DNA of 64,000 nt from Oceaniferula flava (GCF_016811075.1 NZ_JAFBGL010000003.1:62001-126000); one strand, 5' to 3'; counted from the stretch's first letter, positions 45,209-54,812 are shown. The notes: a model not told the origin generated them from the sequence alone. Program-made: numbers and translations.

Positions 45209-45829
45209 GTGAATACCCAACCGCAATTCCAAGCGGCGCCTGAAGAGATCCCCGTATCTGATTTAAGCCCGCGCGCATCCTTGAAGTCCGTGACTCATGA
45301 AGTCCCTATCATTCTCGAGCATGCGTTGATCAGGAACCTGGCAATGCTTCAGCAGCACAACCTAGCTTCGGCTGAGGACTGCAGCCAGGTGGCCGCTCAG
45401 GTCAGACGTAGTTGGGAAAACGGTAGAGGGGCCGATCCTATTGACGGATTGGCGCGGCTACGATCTGGGAATGGTGAGATGCTGGATGCAAGTGTTGAAG
45501 TCATTTCATCAAAAATGGCGAAATCACTGCCTTTCGCTCCCACCCGTGTGCCGTTTGCAGCGCGCTTAATTCCTCCAACTGCATTCTACGAGAAGTTTCC
45601 ACAGATCGAACAGCTTTGCCGATTGATGCTAGTTCCTGTGGCTTTCACCGAGGACTTGGACGTCATTGGTATTGCATCGGTGAATCCGTTTTTTGCCGAT
45701 ACCCTGGCTGTCGCAATCGCGGATGAACTTAAAAAAACAAGCCCCGTTAAACCTATTATCAGCTCTGTCCGACTAGATTACGTCGGGTGGAAAAAAATGT
45801 GTGAAAAGCATTTTCGAGAATCATATTAA
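45209..45829 (+). CDS. Stand-alone MshEN/GspE-N-like domain protein
   Basis: The 206-residue protein starts with GTG at 45209. Residues about 120-195 show the pattern IGIASVNPFFADTLAVAI followed by PVKPIISSVRLDYVGWKK. The neighbouring ATPase has a matching arrangement, VAISNPWSPAADEYVSLRF. This suggests a free copy of the N-terminal domain that precedes GspE/PilB ATPases. Such domains can bind c-di-GMP. Its role here is unknown. Confidence 0.5.
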   Translation: MNTQPQFQAAPEEIPVSDLSPRASLKSVTHEVPIILEHALIRNLAMLQQHNLASAEDCSQVAAQVRRSWENGRGADPIDGLARLRSGNGEMLDASVEVISSKMAKSLPFAPTRVPFAARLIPPTAFYEKFPQIEQLCRLMLVPVAFTEDLDVIGIASVNPFFADTLAVAIADELKKTSPVKPIISSVRLDYVGWKKMCEKHFRESY

Positions 45830-45838
45830 TTACGGATC

Positions 45839-47530
45839 ATGATCGAATTTGAAGGAGTCAGATATAATGCCCTCATCAGCCGCCGCTTGCGACAGGCTCT
45901 TGAGGAACATGACCCCTCGCTAGCCGAGGTGGACTCGGGTCAATTAGAGGCCAAAATCACCAAGAGTGTGTTCATGGCCGCAGTGGCTAAGGTTAATAAC
46001 ATGGCCTTCTTCCCCAAGGTTGCTGACTTCTGTGATGCATCTTTGTTAGAAAAGTGCGATCCCTCAGTTTTGACACGTGGTGGCTTCTCACCCCTCTGTC
46101 TCGATGACAAAAAGATCATTGTCGCTATTTCCAATCCATGGAGTCCTGCTGCAGATGAGTATGTTTCGCTGCGGTTCCCCGAGTTTGAGCTCGTTAAAAT
46201 TGTTACCCTAACATCAGAAATTAGTCGTGCGATTGAGTCTGTTTCTGGAAATACAGGACCGAGTCAGGATGAACTCGAAGCAATTGAAGTCGAGGACACT
46301 GACGATAAAATCAAGGACTTCGACGTCACCAAAGATTACGACGAGCCAATGGCTCAACTCATCGCTACCGTGATGGCCAGTGCTGTCAAACAGCGAGCCT
46401 CTGACATTCACTTTAAGGTGGAGAAGGAAAGTTTTTATTATGCGTTCCGAGTCGATGGAGACATCGGTAAGAAGACAGAGATCCCGATTAAGTTGAAGGA
46501 CCGTCTTGATGCTTATCTGCTGAACTTGATGAAATTGCCTGCGGAAATCCGGAATACTGTTCCCGGTATTTCAGGTCGTTTCACGATTTCCTACTTCCGC
46601 CGTCCCATCGATATTCGTTACGAACGTCACCGAACGTATCGGGGATACCACTTGACAATGCGTTTGTTAGATAAAGGTCACTTAAATGTCACCTTGGGTA
46701 AAGGATCGCTTGCTTTTGATGATCAGACTCTACTCGCGCTGGATAAGGTGATGAAAATCCCTGCAGGGATCATTGTGATGAGTGGTCCGACTGGTTCAGG
46801 GAAGTCAACGACCCTGAACGCCATTCTTCGTGAGATGAACACACCCGATGTGAATATTCTGACGCTGGAAAACCCTGTGGAGGATGAAATCCCTGGGGTC
46901 ACCCACTGTGACCTTAAAAACCCTGGTGAGTTTAAACCCATGATTGCCAGTTTCATGCGAAGTGATCCGGATATTATCCTGATGGGGGAGGTCCGTGATA
47001 TTGAATCAGCGGAACTCGCCATTGAAGCGGCTGTGACCGGGCACAAGGTTCTCACTACGATTCACACCCCTCGAGCATCACAAATCATTGAACGTTTCGA
47101 ACAGCTTGGGATTGAACGTTGGAAAATTGCCCAGACGCTGAAAGCTGCCTGTGCCCAGCGTTTGATCAAAATGCTCTGCCCATACTGCAAGACTGAACAG
47201 CAGGGGATTAATGAAAAAGATCGGGCCATTTACGGTCTCGATGAATCTTGGGCTACGCGCACCGTGTATTCGCATTTGCCCGACGGTTGCCAAGAATGTC
47301 ACGGCTCAGGTTACGCTGGGCGGACGGCGATTCTGGAGATCATTCCGATCACACCAAAAGTATCTGATATGTTATCTAAGGGGGAGATCACGCCCTACGA
47401 ACTTGAATTGAAAATCCAGGAGGAGGGCAAACTGCCGAACCTCCGAAATAATGGTCTGAAATTGTTGATGGAGGGAAAAACCGACATCGCTGCAATTGGT
47501 AAGATGATCGACATGAGTACCGATGAGTAA
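45839..47530 (+). CDS. PilB/GspE-type assembly ATPase
   Basis: The 563-residue protein has an N-terminal MshEN-like domain (about 1-140), then the ATPase: Walker A GPTGSGKSTTLNAI, Asp box ENPVEDEIPG, Walker B IILMGEVRDIESAE and a His box. A tetracysteine zinc motif lies at CPYC and CQEC, as in extension ATPases. It powers pilus or pseudopilus assembly. It lies 9 bases after the MshEN-like gene and overlaps the PilC-like gene. Confidence 0.93.
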   Translation: MIEFEGVRYNALISRRLRQALEEHDPSLAEVDSGQLEAKITKSVFMAAVAKVNNMAFFPKVADFCDASLLEKCDPSVLTRGGFSPLCLDDKKIIVAISNPWSPAADEYVSLRFPEFELVKIVTLTSEISRAIESVSGNTGPSQDELEAIEVEDTDDKIKDFDVTKDYDEPMAQLIATVMASAVKQRASDIHFKVEKESFYYAFRVDGDIGKKTEIPIKLKDRLDAYLLNLMKLPAEIRNTVPGISGRFTISYFRRPIDIRYERHRTYRGYHLTMRLLDKGHLNVTLGKGSLAFDDQTLLALDKVMKIPAGIIVMSGPTGSGKSTTLNAILREMNTPDVNILTLENPVEDEIPGVTHCDLKNPGEFKPMIASFMRSDPDIILMGEVRDIESAELAIEAAVTGHKVLTTIHTPRASQIIERFEQLGIERWKIAQTLKAACAQRLIKMLCPYCKTEQQGINEKDRAIYGLDESWATRTVYSHLPDGCQECHGSGYAGRTAILEIIPITPKVSDMLSKGEITPYELELKIQEEGKLPNLRNNGLKLLMEGKTDIAAIGKMIDMSTDE

Positions 47531-48674
47531 CGCACAAACATCAGCCAGTGGCGGTCTTCGGCGCGTCAATCGCCCCACCGCTGTTCAGACTCCCGCTAAG
47601 CCGAAGCCTCAATCGACGCTTTTTGCTCAGAAAATCAGGCCTTTCAAAAAGAAGGAGTTGGTTCAAATGTTCCGTTCTCTTGCGTCAATGCTGAGGGCTC
47701 AGATTAATACAGCAGATGCTTTAAAATATTACGCTTATGGGCACCCTAACAAGGAGCTTGTGGCTGCCCTGAATAAGATTCACGAGGAAGTGAATAAAGG
47801 GGTTCCCATTCACGATGCGTTCAGGGCATCCGAGCGATTCGATGAGATGACCATTGGTCTCATCCAGGCGGGGGGAGATGCTGGTCAACTAGACACAGCC
47901 TTTGCCGAACTCGGTAAACGAATTAGAAGTGAGCTCTTTTTTGGGAAGAAAATTCGAAAGCTGATCATGATGCCCTGTATTGTGATCCCCATCTTGATTG
48001 GCGCTTTCATTGCCTCTCAAGTGAAAATTGTTCCTCAAGTGGAGAAGATGATGTCTGGGATGGAGCCCAAAGGCTTTGTGGCTTTGTCTTTTAAAATAAG
48101 TCATGTCGTCCAAGATATTTGGGTGCCCGTAGTGCTTACTCTTATTGGGATTGCGATTATTATCTGGAAATCCGATAAAGTGCGAAATGGCATCACCAAT
48201 CTAGCCATGGCCCGTGTCAGGGTGGTCCGTATGATGATTATGAGTCTTCGCCAGATGACGTTGCTCTCCACTATTAAGTTGCTGTATTCCAACGGGATAA
48301 ACCTTGCCAAATCCCTGCGTGTTGCTGCTAACAGTGTGAGAAAAACGCCTTTTTACGCAGAGCTCATCAAAGCCTCGGAGATGTATGAAAAGTCCGGCGT
48401 GCCGGTTTCTTCTGCTTTTGCAAAATACACTTCAGTGGATCCCCAAGTGGTCCACATGCTCGCCATCGGTGAGAAGTCCGCATCGCTAGATGTTCAGCTT
48501 AGTATGCTCTCTGAGATGTTCGAGGAGGACGCTGAGCAATTAATGGATGACTTCAGCCAATTCGTAAGTTTCGTTGTGATGATTATTGCTGTCTTGTTGA
48601 TTGCAGCAGTTTTCCTCGGCACGTTTATGCCGATCTTCATGATGGGGCCTCAGATGATGCAGGAGGCAATGTAA
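47523..48674 (+). CDS. PilC/GspF-type inner membrane platform protein
   Basis: The 383-residue protein has two copies of the GspF domain with three membrane helices. Typical sequence is RSLASMLRAQINTADALKYY in the first and LLSTIKLLYSNGINLAKSLR in the second. ASERFDEMTIGLIQAGGDAG is the conserved loop. Its start overlaps the ATPase stop by 8 bases. Confidence 0.93.
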   Translation: MSNAQTSASGGLRRVNRPTAVQTPAKPKPQSTLFAQKIRPFKKKELVQMFRSLASMLRAQINTADALKYYAYGHPNKELVAALNKIHEEVNKGVPIHDAFRASERFDEMTIGLIQAGGDAGQLDTAFAELGKRIRSELFFGKKIRKLIMMPCIVIPILIGAFIASQVKIVPQVEKMMSGMEPKGFVALSFKISHVVQDIWVPVVLTLIGIAIIIWKSDKVRNGITNLAMARVRVVRMMIMSLRQMTLLSTIKLLYSNGINLAKSLRVAANSVRKTPFYAELIKASEMYEKSGVPVSSAFAKYTSVDPQVVHMLAIGEKSASLDVQLSMLSEMFEEDAEQLMDDFSQFVSFVVMIIAVLLIAAVFLGTFMPIFMMGPQMMQEAM

Positions 48675-48726
48675 GTTTCCTTCTCATCCCTCATTTCTTA
48701 ACGTTTTCCTAACCCTTTGACTCAAC

Positions 48727-49149
48727 ATGCAGCTTACTAAATTTGATCGTTGGCTTAAGGAGAACTTTATTTATGAAACACATATTTTCATTCTGAGACG
48801 CCCAGAGTTTAAACTGCCTTCAGGCGTGAAAATCAGTGAGTTGGATCAAGGTGCTTCAGGAGATTACCGCTTTCGATTACGGATTAAAAATAACAAAAAG
48901 GCAGACCAAACCTTGGCGTTACTCAAAGAACACCAGCTAATGTGCGCCACCCACGTGGTGGAAGGGCGGCATTGGTATAATAAGCGAATAGCTCCAGAGG
49001 GGAAGAGTTTCACATATCAATGGATTCTACGCGGGATCACCAGCGTGCTGATCCTGTGTGCTGCTTATGGTGTGTATGTATTATTCCAAAACCCGCAGCT
49101 CATTTCTACGATCCAAGACACTCTGAATGAACTGAAAGCAGGCATGTAG
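48727..49149 (+). CDS. Unrecognised protein with a C-terminal membrane helix
   Basis: The 140-residue protein has a soluble N-terminal domain of about 90 residues (FDRWLKENFIYETHIFILR) and one membrane helix near residues 97-118. No family is recognised. It lies within the pilus operon, 52 bases after the PilC-like gene. Confidence 0.55.
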   Translation: MQLTKFDRWLKENFIYETHIFILRRPEFKLPSGVKISELDQGASGDYRFRLRIKNNKKADQTLALLKEHQLMCATHVVEGRHWYNKRIAPEGKSFTYQWILRGITSVLILCAAYGVYVLFQNPQLISTIQDTLNELKAGM

Positions 49150-49209
49150 CAGGCTTATTATTTAACTTTTTTTTATGTTCAAGAATCGTTTATATGATAA
49201 TCTTGCAGC

Positions 49210-49635
49210 GTGAAGTTGAAGTTAGACAGTCGAGCGCGGCGTAGGGCTAGAAGCCTGTCCGGGCTGACCCTTATCGAAATCACCGTGGTAATCGTGATTC
49301 TAATCACTTTGATTGGCCTGTCGGTATTCGCAATTGGCGGTTACAATAACTGGCAGCTTGCCGCGGAGGCGTCACAAAAGCTGAAAAAGGTCTACAATGC
49401 TCAGCGCACCTATCTAAGTGAGCACCCTACACAAAGCGTGTCTACGGTCACTGCTGCCCAAATCATTCCTTACCTTTCCGATAAGTCTGATGAGCTACCT
49501 ACGGTCGAGGGCGAAGATGGTAGCCAGTATAGTATCAAAGTCGACGTTTCCCCGCCTGTGATCGTCACATCTTCTGGTGCGGTCTATGATCCGTCAGGTT
49601 CCCCTGATGACGGTCTATGGGATGTAGGTTCCTAA
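49210..49635 (+). CDS. Minor pilin / pseudopilin
   Basis: The start is GTG at 49210. The leader RRRARSLSG ends in Gly-1, followed by LTLIEITVVIVILITLIGL with Glu+5, so prepilin peptidase would cut it. The mature domain is about 125 residues, short and acidic. It lacks the Cys residues of the major pilin, so it is likely a minor pilin. Confidence 0.85.
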   Translation: MKLKLDSRARRRARSLSGLTLIEITVVIVILITLIGLSVFAIGGYNNWQLAAEASQKLKKVYNAQRTYLSEHPTQSVSTVTAAQIIPYLSDKSDELPTVEGEDGSQYSIKVDVSPPVIVTSSGAVYDPSGSPDDGLWDVGS

Positions 49636-49654
49636 CCAAGCCCCAGATAATTTT

Positions 49655-50152
49655 ATGTGTGTAGCTCGTCCATCCCTCGTCATCGCCCTGAGCTCGATCG
49701 CTTCGGTGCTCTTGGCCGCATGGGCCTCCGCCGCGGAGGGGAGCGACCGTCCCGATAAGCTGGCCGAAAGCTACCGACTCATAGGGCATTATCAGTTAGT
49801 TTCCAAGCTGAGGGTAGAAAATAGCCAAGCTGAGGCTGTGGTGATTTCTCCTCTGCGGTATCGGGTTTACAGTGATGGCATGGAAATTCGTGTCTATGTC
49901 CGGTCCTCGGACGAAGATAGTTACACGGCCTATAACATTTACCGGGCAGATGGAATCGGCGTAGCCAAGTCGAGTGGTGAACTTGAGATGGTAGCTGGGG
50001 TGCAGGCATTCAATACCGAAGGAAAGATGCTCCGTCAAATTAGTGTCACCCGGAATAGCCTTACTATGGTAAAAACTCCGCCGCGTTCCCACCGTGTGAT
50101 TATAACCCGAGCCAAAGCCATTCCTGTTTCGGACAACACAACTGGTCAATAA
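49655..50152 (+). CDS. Secreted protein of unknown function in the pilus operon
   Basis: The 165-residue protein starts with a signal peptide (MCVARPSLVIALSSIASVLL, cleavage near ASA). The mature part is beta-rich, with SPLRYRVYSDGMEIRVYVRS. No family is recognised. Confidence 0.55.
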   Translation: MCVARPSLVIALSSIASVLLAAWASAAEGSDRPDKLAESYRLIGHYQLVSKLRVENSQAEAVVISPLRYRVYSDGMEIRVYVRSSDEDSYTAYNIYRADGIGVAKSSGELEMVAGVQAFNTEGKMLRQISVTRNSLTMVKTPPRSHRVIITRAKAIPVSDNTTGQ

Positions 50153-50162
50153 ACAGCTACCT

Positions 50163-50996
50163 ATGAATTCTTCTCTCGAACCGATCCCCACCAAACCAGC
50201 TGTGGTCATTGACGCTACGCAGTCGTCAATCCGAGCAAATGGTGGGCACAAAGCGATGAATCAGTATAAAACACCGGAGTCCGGAGGTCTGGTGAAAGCT
50301 TATCCTTGGTTGCTAGCCACGAGTGTTTGCCTTTCCGGCGTGCTATGTTGGCTCTATGTCACTAAGCCAGTAATGGCACCACTTCATGCCACGCCTGGAC
50401 GTGACGCAGATGTCATTAACATCGCTGAAAACCAAGTATCTCAACCGACCGACAACACTGCTGCCTTACTCCCTTCGGATACGAGTCTTCCTGGAACGGA
50501 ACCTGGTGATCAAACCTCACAGGATCGCAATTCTGATGCCCCACTGAGCATCGACCCCCGAGCTTTAGCAGAGATGGGTGGCGAGGATTCAGACAAGGGC
50601 TGGGAGAGCACCAATTTAAAAGTGCAACATATCCTCAGTGCTGATTCCGGGAGCGGACAGCTGGAAAAAATTATTCTCGATGTCCCAGTGCGATACCAAA
50701 CACGCACCATGCGTTGGACGTCTCACGATATCGAACAAGCAAGAAACGTACTAGGGCGGCTGATGATCTATGAACGAGACCTGCATAACTTGCGCAAGCA
50801 GGGCCAGACCATCCTCAAGGATTGGAATACTCTCTTGGAGCATACCGTGCCGGCTGCAGCGTTGCGGGCTGATAGCCCATCCATACCCTACAATCATGCT
50901 GAACGCCATGATCGAGGCGGACTGCCTGACAGTTCTGCTGTGATCAAAGTAGATAACGCGCCCGTTGAGCCTCAGCAAACGCCCTCTCAGAATTAA
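50163..50996 (+). CDS. Bitopic membrane protein of unknown function
   Basis: The 277-residue protein has one membrane helix around residues 43-62 (YPWLLATSVCLSGVLCWLY) and a long periplasmic part that is low in complexity, then predicted helices (DIEQARNVLGRLMIYERDL). It may be an assembly-platform accessory. No family is recognised. Confidence 0.5.
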   Translation: MNSSLEPIPTKPAVVIDATQSSIRANGGHKAMNQYKTPESGGLVKAYPWLLATSVCLSGVLCWLYVTKPVMAPLHATPGRDADVINIAENQVSQPTDNTAALLPSDTSLPGTEPGDQTSQDRNSDAPLSIDPRALAEMGGEDSDKGWESTNLKVQHILSADSGSGQLEKIILDVPVRYQTRTMRWTSHDIEQARNVLGRLMIYERDLHNLRKQGQTILKDWNTLLEHTVPAAALRADSPSIPYNHAERHDRGGLPDSSAVIKVDNAPVEPQQTPSQN

Positions 50997-51017
50997 CCAC
51001 TTATTTGTTCTTACCTC

Positions 51018-51677
51018 ATGTCAAAACACTCACATCTTTTGCTGTTGCCTATGTTGGCAGGGGCTTTGCATGCGCAGACATTTAACGAAGCACCTCCATC
51101 TACGGTGGATCCTTCTGTGTTGTTAGAGCTGCCTCCGGCCGTGGTCATTGATGAAGACGGGAAAACAGATCCCGTCCTGGTCACTCCGAAAGTCAAAATT
51201 CCAGCAGAAAAGACAGTGAGTGAAGGCGGCACAACCACGGCGAAGTCCACTGACGGGGGGATTGAAATTCAGATTGAAAAAACCAACGCCAAAGCTGGAG
51301 CCCAACAGGGTGGGGGGAATGTGAAAGTCTACTCTCCCTATCCGGCAAAACCCATTTCAAATCCTCCATTAGGTTGGAAATACGCACCCGCCCCGAAAGG
51401 GACTGCTCCATTCCGCACCCAGGTCGTTCTTGCGAGTGGGCATTCAGTGGATTTGGCCATCACTCCCTACGTGCTGATCCCCCAAGCTGACGGGCGGAAC
51501 ATCATCAAAATATCTGAGCCCGGCTACGACGCAGCCAAATCATATAACCAGCAAGATACCGTGGGGGCGATGCTGGAAAACTCGACAGCCGAAATTGAAA
51601 ACCATGAAAAGCAAGCAGCGGCCGCAATCAGTCGGCTCCAGCAATTGCTCTCATCCTTACCTCGATCGCAAAAATGA
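51018..51677 (+). CDS. Secreted protein of unknown function
   Basis: The 219-residue protein has a signal peptide (MSKHSHLLLLPMLAGALHAQ). The middle contains YSPYPAKPISNPPLGWKYAP, which looks like a Pro-rich anchoring segment. A C-terminal helix follows (ENHEKQAAAAISRLQQLL). The stop overlaps the next gene. No family is recognised. Confidence 0.55.
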   Translation: MSKHSHLLLLPMLAGALHAQTFNEAPPSTVDPSVLLELPPAVVIDEDGKTDPVLVTPKVKIPAEKTVSEGGTTTAKSTDGGIEIQIEKTNAKAGAQQGGGNVKVYSPYPAKPISNPPLGWKYAPAPKGTAPFRTQVVLASGHSVDLAITPYVLIPQADGRNIIKISEPGYDAAKSYNQQDTVGAMLENSTAEIENHEKQAAAAISRLQQLLSSLPRSQK

Positions 51678-52189
51678 AAAATACATTACCTATCTTATCA
51701 ACGATGGCTCTCGGCGTAATTGCTGGAGTGACGGGGACTCATTTTCAGCAAGTTTCTAGCATGGTGGCCAATGGCTCTTTGCCTTCTCCTGCCTTAGAAA
51801 ACATACCAGATTCTCCTCATTCAGGTGAGGGCATTCCACGTGAGATTTTGGCATCGCTGACTTCGTCTCCAAGGGTAAGTGATAAACAGATGCAGAGTGA
51901 GCCCGCTGCAGCGAGTTCTCTAACGGTGGACGAAAGAAGTTCTCTCGAGCAAACCTTGCTGACCATTAACGGTAACCTGCAAAGGGTGATGAAGGAAAAT
52001 AGTCACCTGCGGAAACAGCTCTCGGATACCAACCGCGATATGGATGAGCTTACTTTCCGACTTGATTCTCAGAGTGCCAGTTTCCGCCCTTTAAGCACCC
52101 AGCAAGACCGGCCACGTGGTCTGATCACATCACCCTCAACTGGCCTTCCTGCTGCGGATCAGCAGGAACTCCTGCCAGCAAAGAACTAA
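51674..52189 (+). CDS. Membrane-anchored coiled-coil protein
   Basis: The 171-residue protein has an N-terminal membrane helix or uncleaved signal (ILSTMALGVIAGVTGTHF) and a coiled coil around residues 85-133 (QTLLTINGNLQRVMKENSHL, then RKQLSDTNRDMDELTFRL). It is coupled to the previous gene by a 4-base overlap and is the last gene of the plus-strand block. Confidence 0.55.
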   Translation: MKNTLPILSTMALGVIAGVTGTHFQQVSSMVANGSLPSPALENIPDSPHSGEGIPREILASLTSSPRVSDKQMQSEPAAASSLTVDERSSLEQTLLTINGNLQRVMKENSHLRKQLSDTNRDMDELTFRLDSQSASFRPLSTQQDRPRGLITSPSTGLPAADQQELLPAKN

Positions 52190-52194
52190 ACACA

Positions 52195-52212
52195 GCGCAT
52201 GCTGTGTAAGGG
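52195..52212 (+). terminator. Small palindrome after the pilus block
   Basis: ACACAGC pairs with GCTGTGT around a GCAT loop, just after the last plus-strand stop codon. There is no T-tract, so it is only a possible transcript end. Confidence 0.35.
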
Positions 52213-52281
52213 GTGAATCCACCTGTAGGGGGTATGTCTTAGCAGACAGTCGGAGGTTTTCAGGTTTTCCCCAAGGGGGAC

Positions 52282-52320
52282 AAAAAAAACCGGCTATCCC
52301 TGATCAAAGAGAAGCCGGTT
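52282..52320 (-). terminator. Terminator of the minus-strand secreted-protein gene
   Basis: On the minus strand AACCGGCT pairs with AGCCGGTT, followed by TTTTTT. It lies 35 bases after the stop of the gene at 52355. Confidence 0.8.
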
Positions 52321-52354
52321 GTTTGATGTTCCGCTCGAGAGCGGCTGATCAGAG

Positions 52355-53617
52355 TTACTCTGAGGTGTTGAGGTTACCGATGACGCGTAGACCGCTCTTT
52401 TTCACCAGACCTGATACTTGTCCAAGAATATCGATGCCAAATGGCGTCTCATGGAGTAGTTCCAAGGTGTAGCTGCCAGGTTCGGTAATGAAGGTATCGA
52501 GCTCAGTGATCACGTAGTCACGATCAATGGGAACCAAACCATCGAGCACAATGTAGCTTGAGTTGATGATGATCGGGTTTGATGGATTACTCGTAGGATT
52601 TCCCTTGTAAGCACGCACATAGGTGGAACTGGAAGGGTAGAGGTCCTGGAGGTCTATCTTGATATCAGGCAGTTTTGTATAGTGTTGCCCAGGCGTAAAT
52701 CCTGACATTTCGCCCGAAGCGATAGGCCAAACTTGCACTTTTGCGGTGGCAAGCATTGCTGCGTCCTCACCGTCTTCTGGCAGTGCCAAGATCGTAAATT
52801 CTTCTTCTCCTGCAGCTTTGGTGAGGTCATCGGCTTGGAGCGATGTATATTGACTCACTGTGGTAGTGCCATTTTTGGTGAGAGACTCACTCGGCATGGC
52901 GACTACGACTAGAGGTGTGAAGTTGTAATCAATTCCACTGAAGGGGGACCAGCCAAAGCCGCCGTCACCGAATCCTTCATAATCACCGAATAGTCCGTCC
53001 AAGATATCGCCGACCAGTCCTAAGAGGCCGCCTGTGTCATCATCGTCTTTCTCTTCCTCTTCCTCCTCGTCGTCATCATCATCATCGTCCTTCTTTTTTA
53101 GCAGGCCCAATCCTTTGCCGAGGCCGTAGCTGTAGGATTGGTTGCTGTCGATGTTGAGAAAGGCGGAGCTGTCATCATTGATGTTGTCGTAAGTGACGGC
53201 CAAATGAGTTAAAGTCGCGCTTTTGGCAGCAGCAGGGGCTTCGTCGTCAGTTACGAGGCCTTCCATGGTGTAACTGACCTTGAATGGCTGGTCCACGCGT
53301 GTGCGAGGGACGCCTGTGTATGGATCGTTCGTGGTAATCGCAATTTCAGCCGTAGGATGGTAGGCTGAGACGATTTTTTCATCGAGCAAATACTCAGCTC
53401 CTGTGTCGCGGTTAATCGTCCAGAGCTGGAAAGTCGAGCTTGTCTCCACGCCCTTTAGCGCTGTCGCGCTACCAGAGGGAGCCAGATCATCCATTTTGTG
53501 GGTAGTCTGATAAGTGTCGTTCTGGATTTGAATGACAAAGTTCAGATAGTCCTCGCTTTCGTTATCTGCCTGGAGGGCCAGGGACGAGAGGATTAATGCG
53601 GATAGCATATATTTCAT
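52355..53617 (-). CDS. Secreted protein with a long Asp/Glu run
   Basis: The 420-residue protein has a signal peptide (MKYMLSALILSSLALQA). Residues 177-194 are almost all acidic (KDDDDDDDEEEEEEKDDDD), encoded by trinucleotide repeats at about 53036-53090. Domains on both sides are beta-rich. The acidic run could bind cations. No family is recognised. It may be co-transcribed with the gene at 53691-54386. Confidence 0.6.
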   Translation of the reverse strand: MKYMLSALILSSLALQADNESEDYLNFVIQIQNDTYQTTHKMDDLAPSGSATALKGVETSSTFQLWTINRDTGAEYLLDEKIVSAYHPTAEIAITTNDPYTGVPRTRVDQPFKVSYTMEGLVTDDEAPAAAKSATLTHLAVTYDNINDDSSAFLNIDSNQSYSYGLGKGLGLLKKKDDDDDDDEEEEEEKDDDDTGGLLGLVGDILDGLFGDYEGFGDGGFGWSPFSGIDYNFTPLVVVAMPSESLTKNGTTTVSQYTSLQADDLTKAAGEEEFTILALPEDGEDAAMLATAKVQVWPIASGEMSGFTPGQHYTKLPDIKIDLQDLYPSSSTYVRAYKGNPTSNPSNPIIINSSYIVLDGLVPIDRDYVITELDTFITEPGSYTLELLHETPFGIDILGQVSGLVKKSGLRVIGNLNTSE

Positions 53618-53690
53618 GATGGCGCTTCAGGTTAAGGGTGAATGATGAGGTAGAGGATATTAGCAGTTGCTGATAGTTCAGCAATCTTTT

Positions 53691-54386
53691 TTACTCAGCT
53701 ACCTTTTCGAAGCGAACGAGGGTGATAACATCCTGCATGTCATAGCCACTTTCGTTTTTCTGATACTGGCTGTGGGTAAGTTCAGAAACGTAGATGACGT
53801 CCATTGGCCCAAGAGCGATTTTACCATCTTGGATGTAGGGGCGGAGGTATTCAGCAACAGAAGTCTGGTCAGAGTAACCGGCTGCAACGCTAGGAGGCGT
53901 GTCACCATTTTTCAGAACGGTGATGTTGGATGAATCATTGTAGTAGTAATCGTAGCCGGTCCAGTTCAATTTGGCTGCGAACTCGAAGGTTGTGCCGGCC
54001 TTGACGACGGTGTCAATCAGATCGACATCTGGCTTCACCTGGGAAGATGTGCCGGAGAAAATGTTGTCCCAAGATTTGTTACCGAGCTTCATGTAGACTT
54101 TAGCAGGATACTGAGTGCCGTATTGGTCAGTCAGTCCAACGCCGATCATGCTCACACGGACGCGGAGTTTGGTTTTGGGGATGATCTCATCGTCTTCGTT
54201 GATATCCACCACGTCGGTCACCTGGGCGGGGTATTCGATGTTCCAGCTGAAAGTAGGAGCAACACCTTGGCGCACCATCAGCTCACTTACGTCAAGGCTG
54301 CCTGTTGGGATGGCAGGTGCTTGATCTGAGAACACTGGAGCGGACATAGCGAGTGAACCGGCAATGAGTAGTGTTTGGAATTTCAT
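53691..54386 (-). CDS. Secreted protein of unknown function
   Basis: The 231-residue protein has a signal peptide (MKFQTLLIAGSLAMSAPVFS). It is beta-rich with many aromatic and Asp residues (NWTGYDYYYNDSSNITVL). No family is recognised. The following gene on the same strand also encodes a secreted beta-rich protein and lies 73 bases downstream. Confidence 0.6.
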   Translation of the reverse strand: MKFQTLLIAGSLAMSAPVFSDQAPAIPTGSLDVSELMVRQGVAPTFSWNIEYPAQVTDVVDINEDDEIIPKTKLRVRVSMIGVGLTDQYGTQYPAKVYMKLGNKSWDNIFSGTSSQVKPDVDLIDTVVKAGTTFEFAAKLNWTGYDYYYNDSSNITVLKNGDTPPSVAAGYSDQTSVAEYLRPYIQDGKIALGPMDVIYVSELTHSQYQKNESGYDMQDVITLVRFEKVAE

Positions 54387-54812
54387 GGTAAGGATGAGTT
54401 GAGGTTGGTGGCGGTTAGATGAAAAACGTAATTTCGTTTGCTTCGACGACCGGATAATAACAAAAACTGTAATCGTGTAAAGTTTTTAGTAATCAAAAAT
54501 ACAAAAAAATTAACAATAAGGTGATTTATTATAATCTAGGAGGAAATCCTTGCTGTGTATGGGGTTTTCACATCTGATTACTTTATTTTGTAATCTAAAT
54601 GTAAACAGTGTGATGTGAGGTCGGTGTTTTTTTTCTTTGTCGAAGGTCAAAAATCTGAACGAAAAATCCATTTATTGTAAACTTGTGCATAGATCTGAAA
54701 ATCCTAGATCATTTACTTAAGTTGATGTCATGCAAACCATCTCGATAGCTCATCTATCTAAGAAGTTCACCAATTATGCAGAATGTTTTCTTTTTGAAAC
54801 GAATCGCTTGAG
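54387..54812. other. AT-rich intergenic region
   Basis: No gene is seen. The sequence is markedly AT-rich with A and T runs. It should hold the promoter of the minus-strand gene at 54386. Confidence 0.45.
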
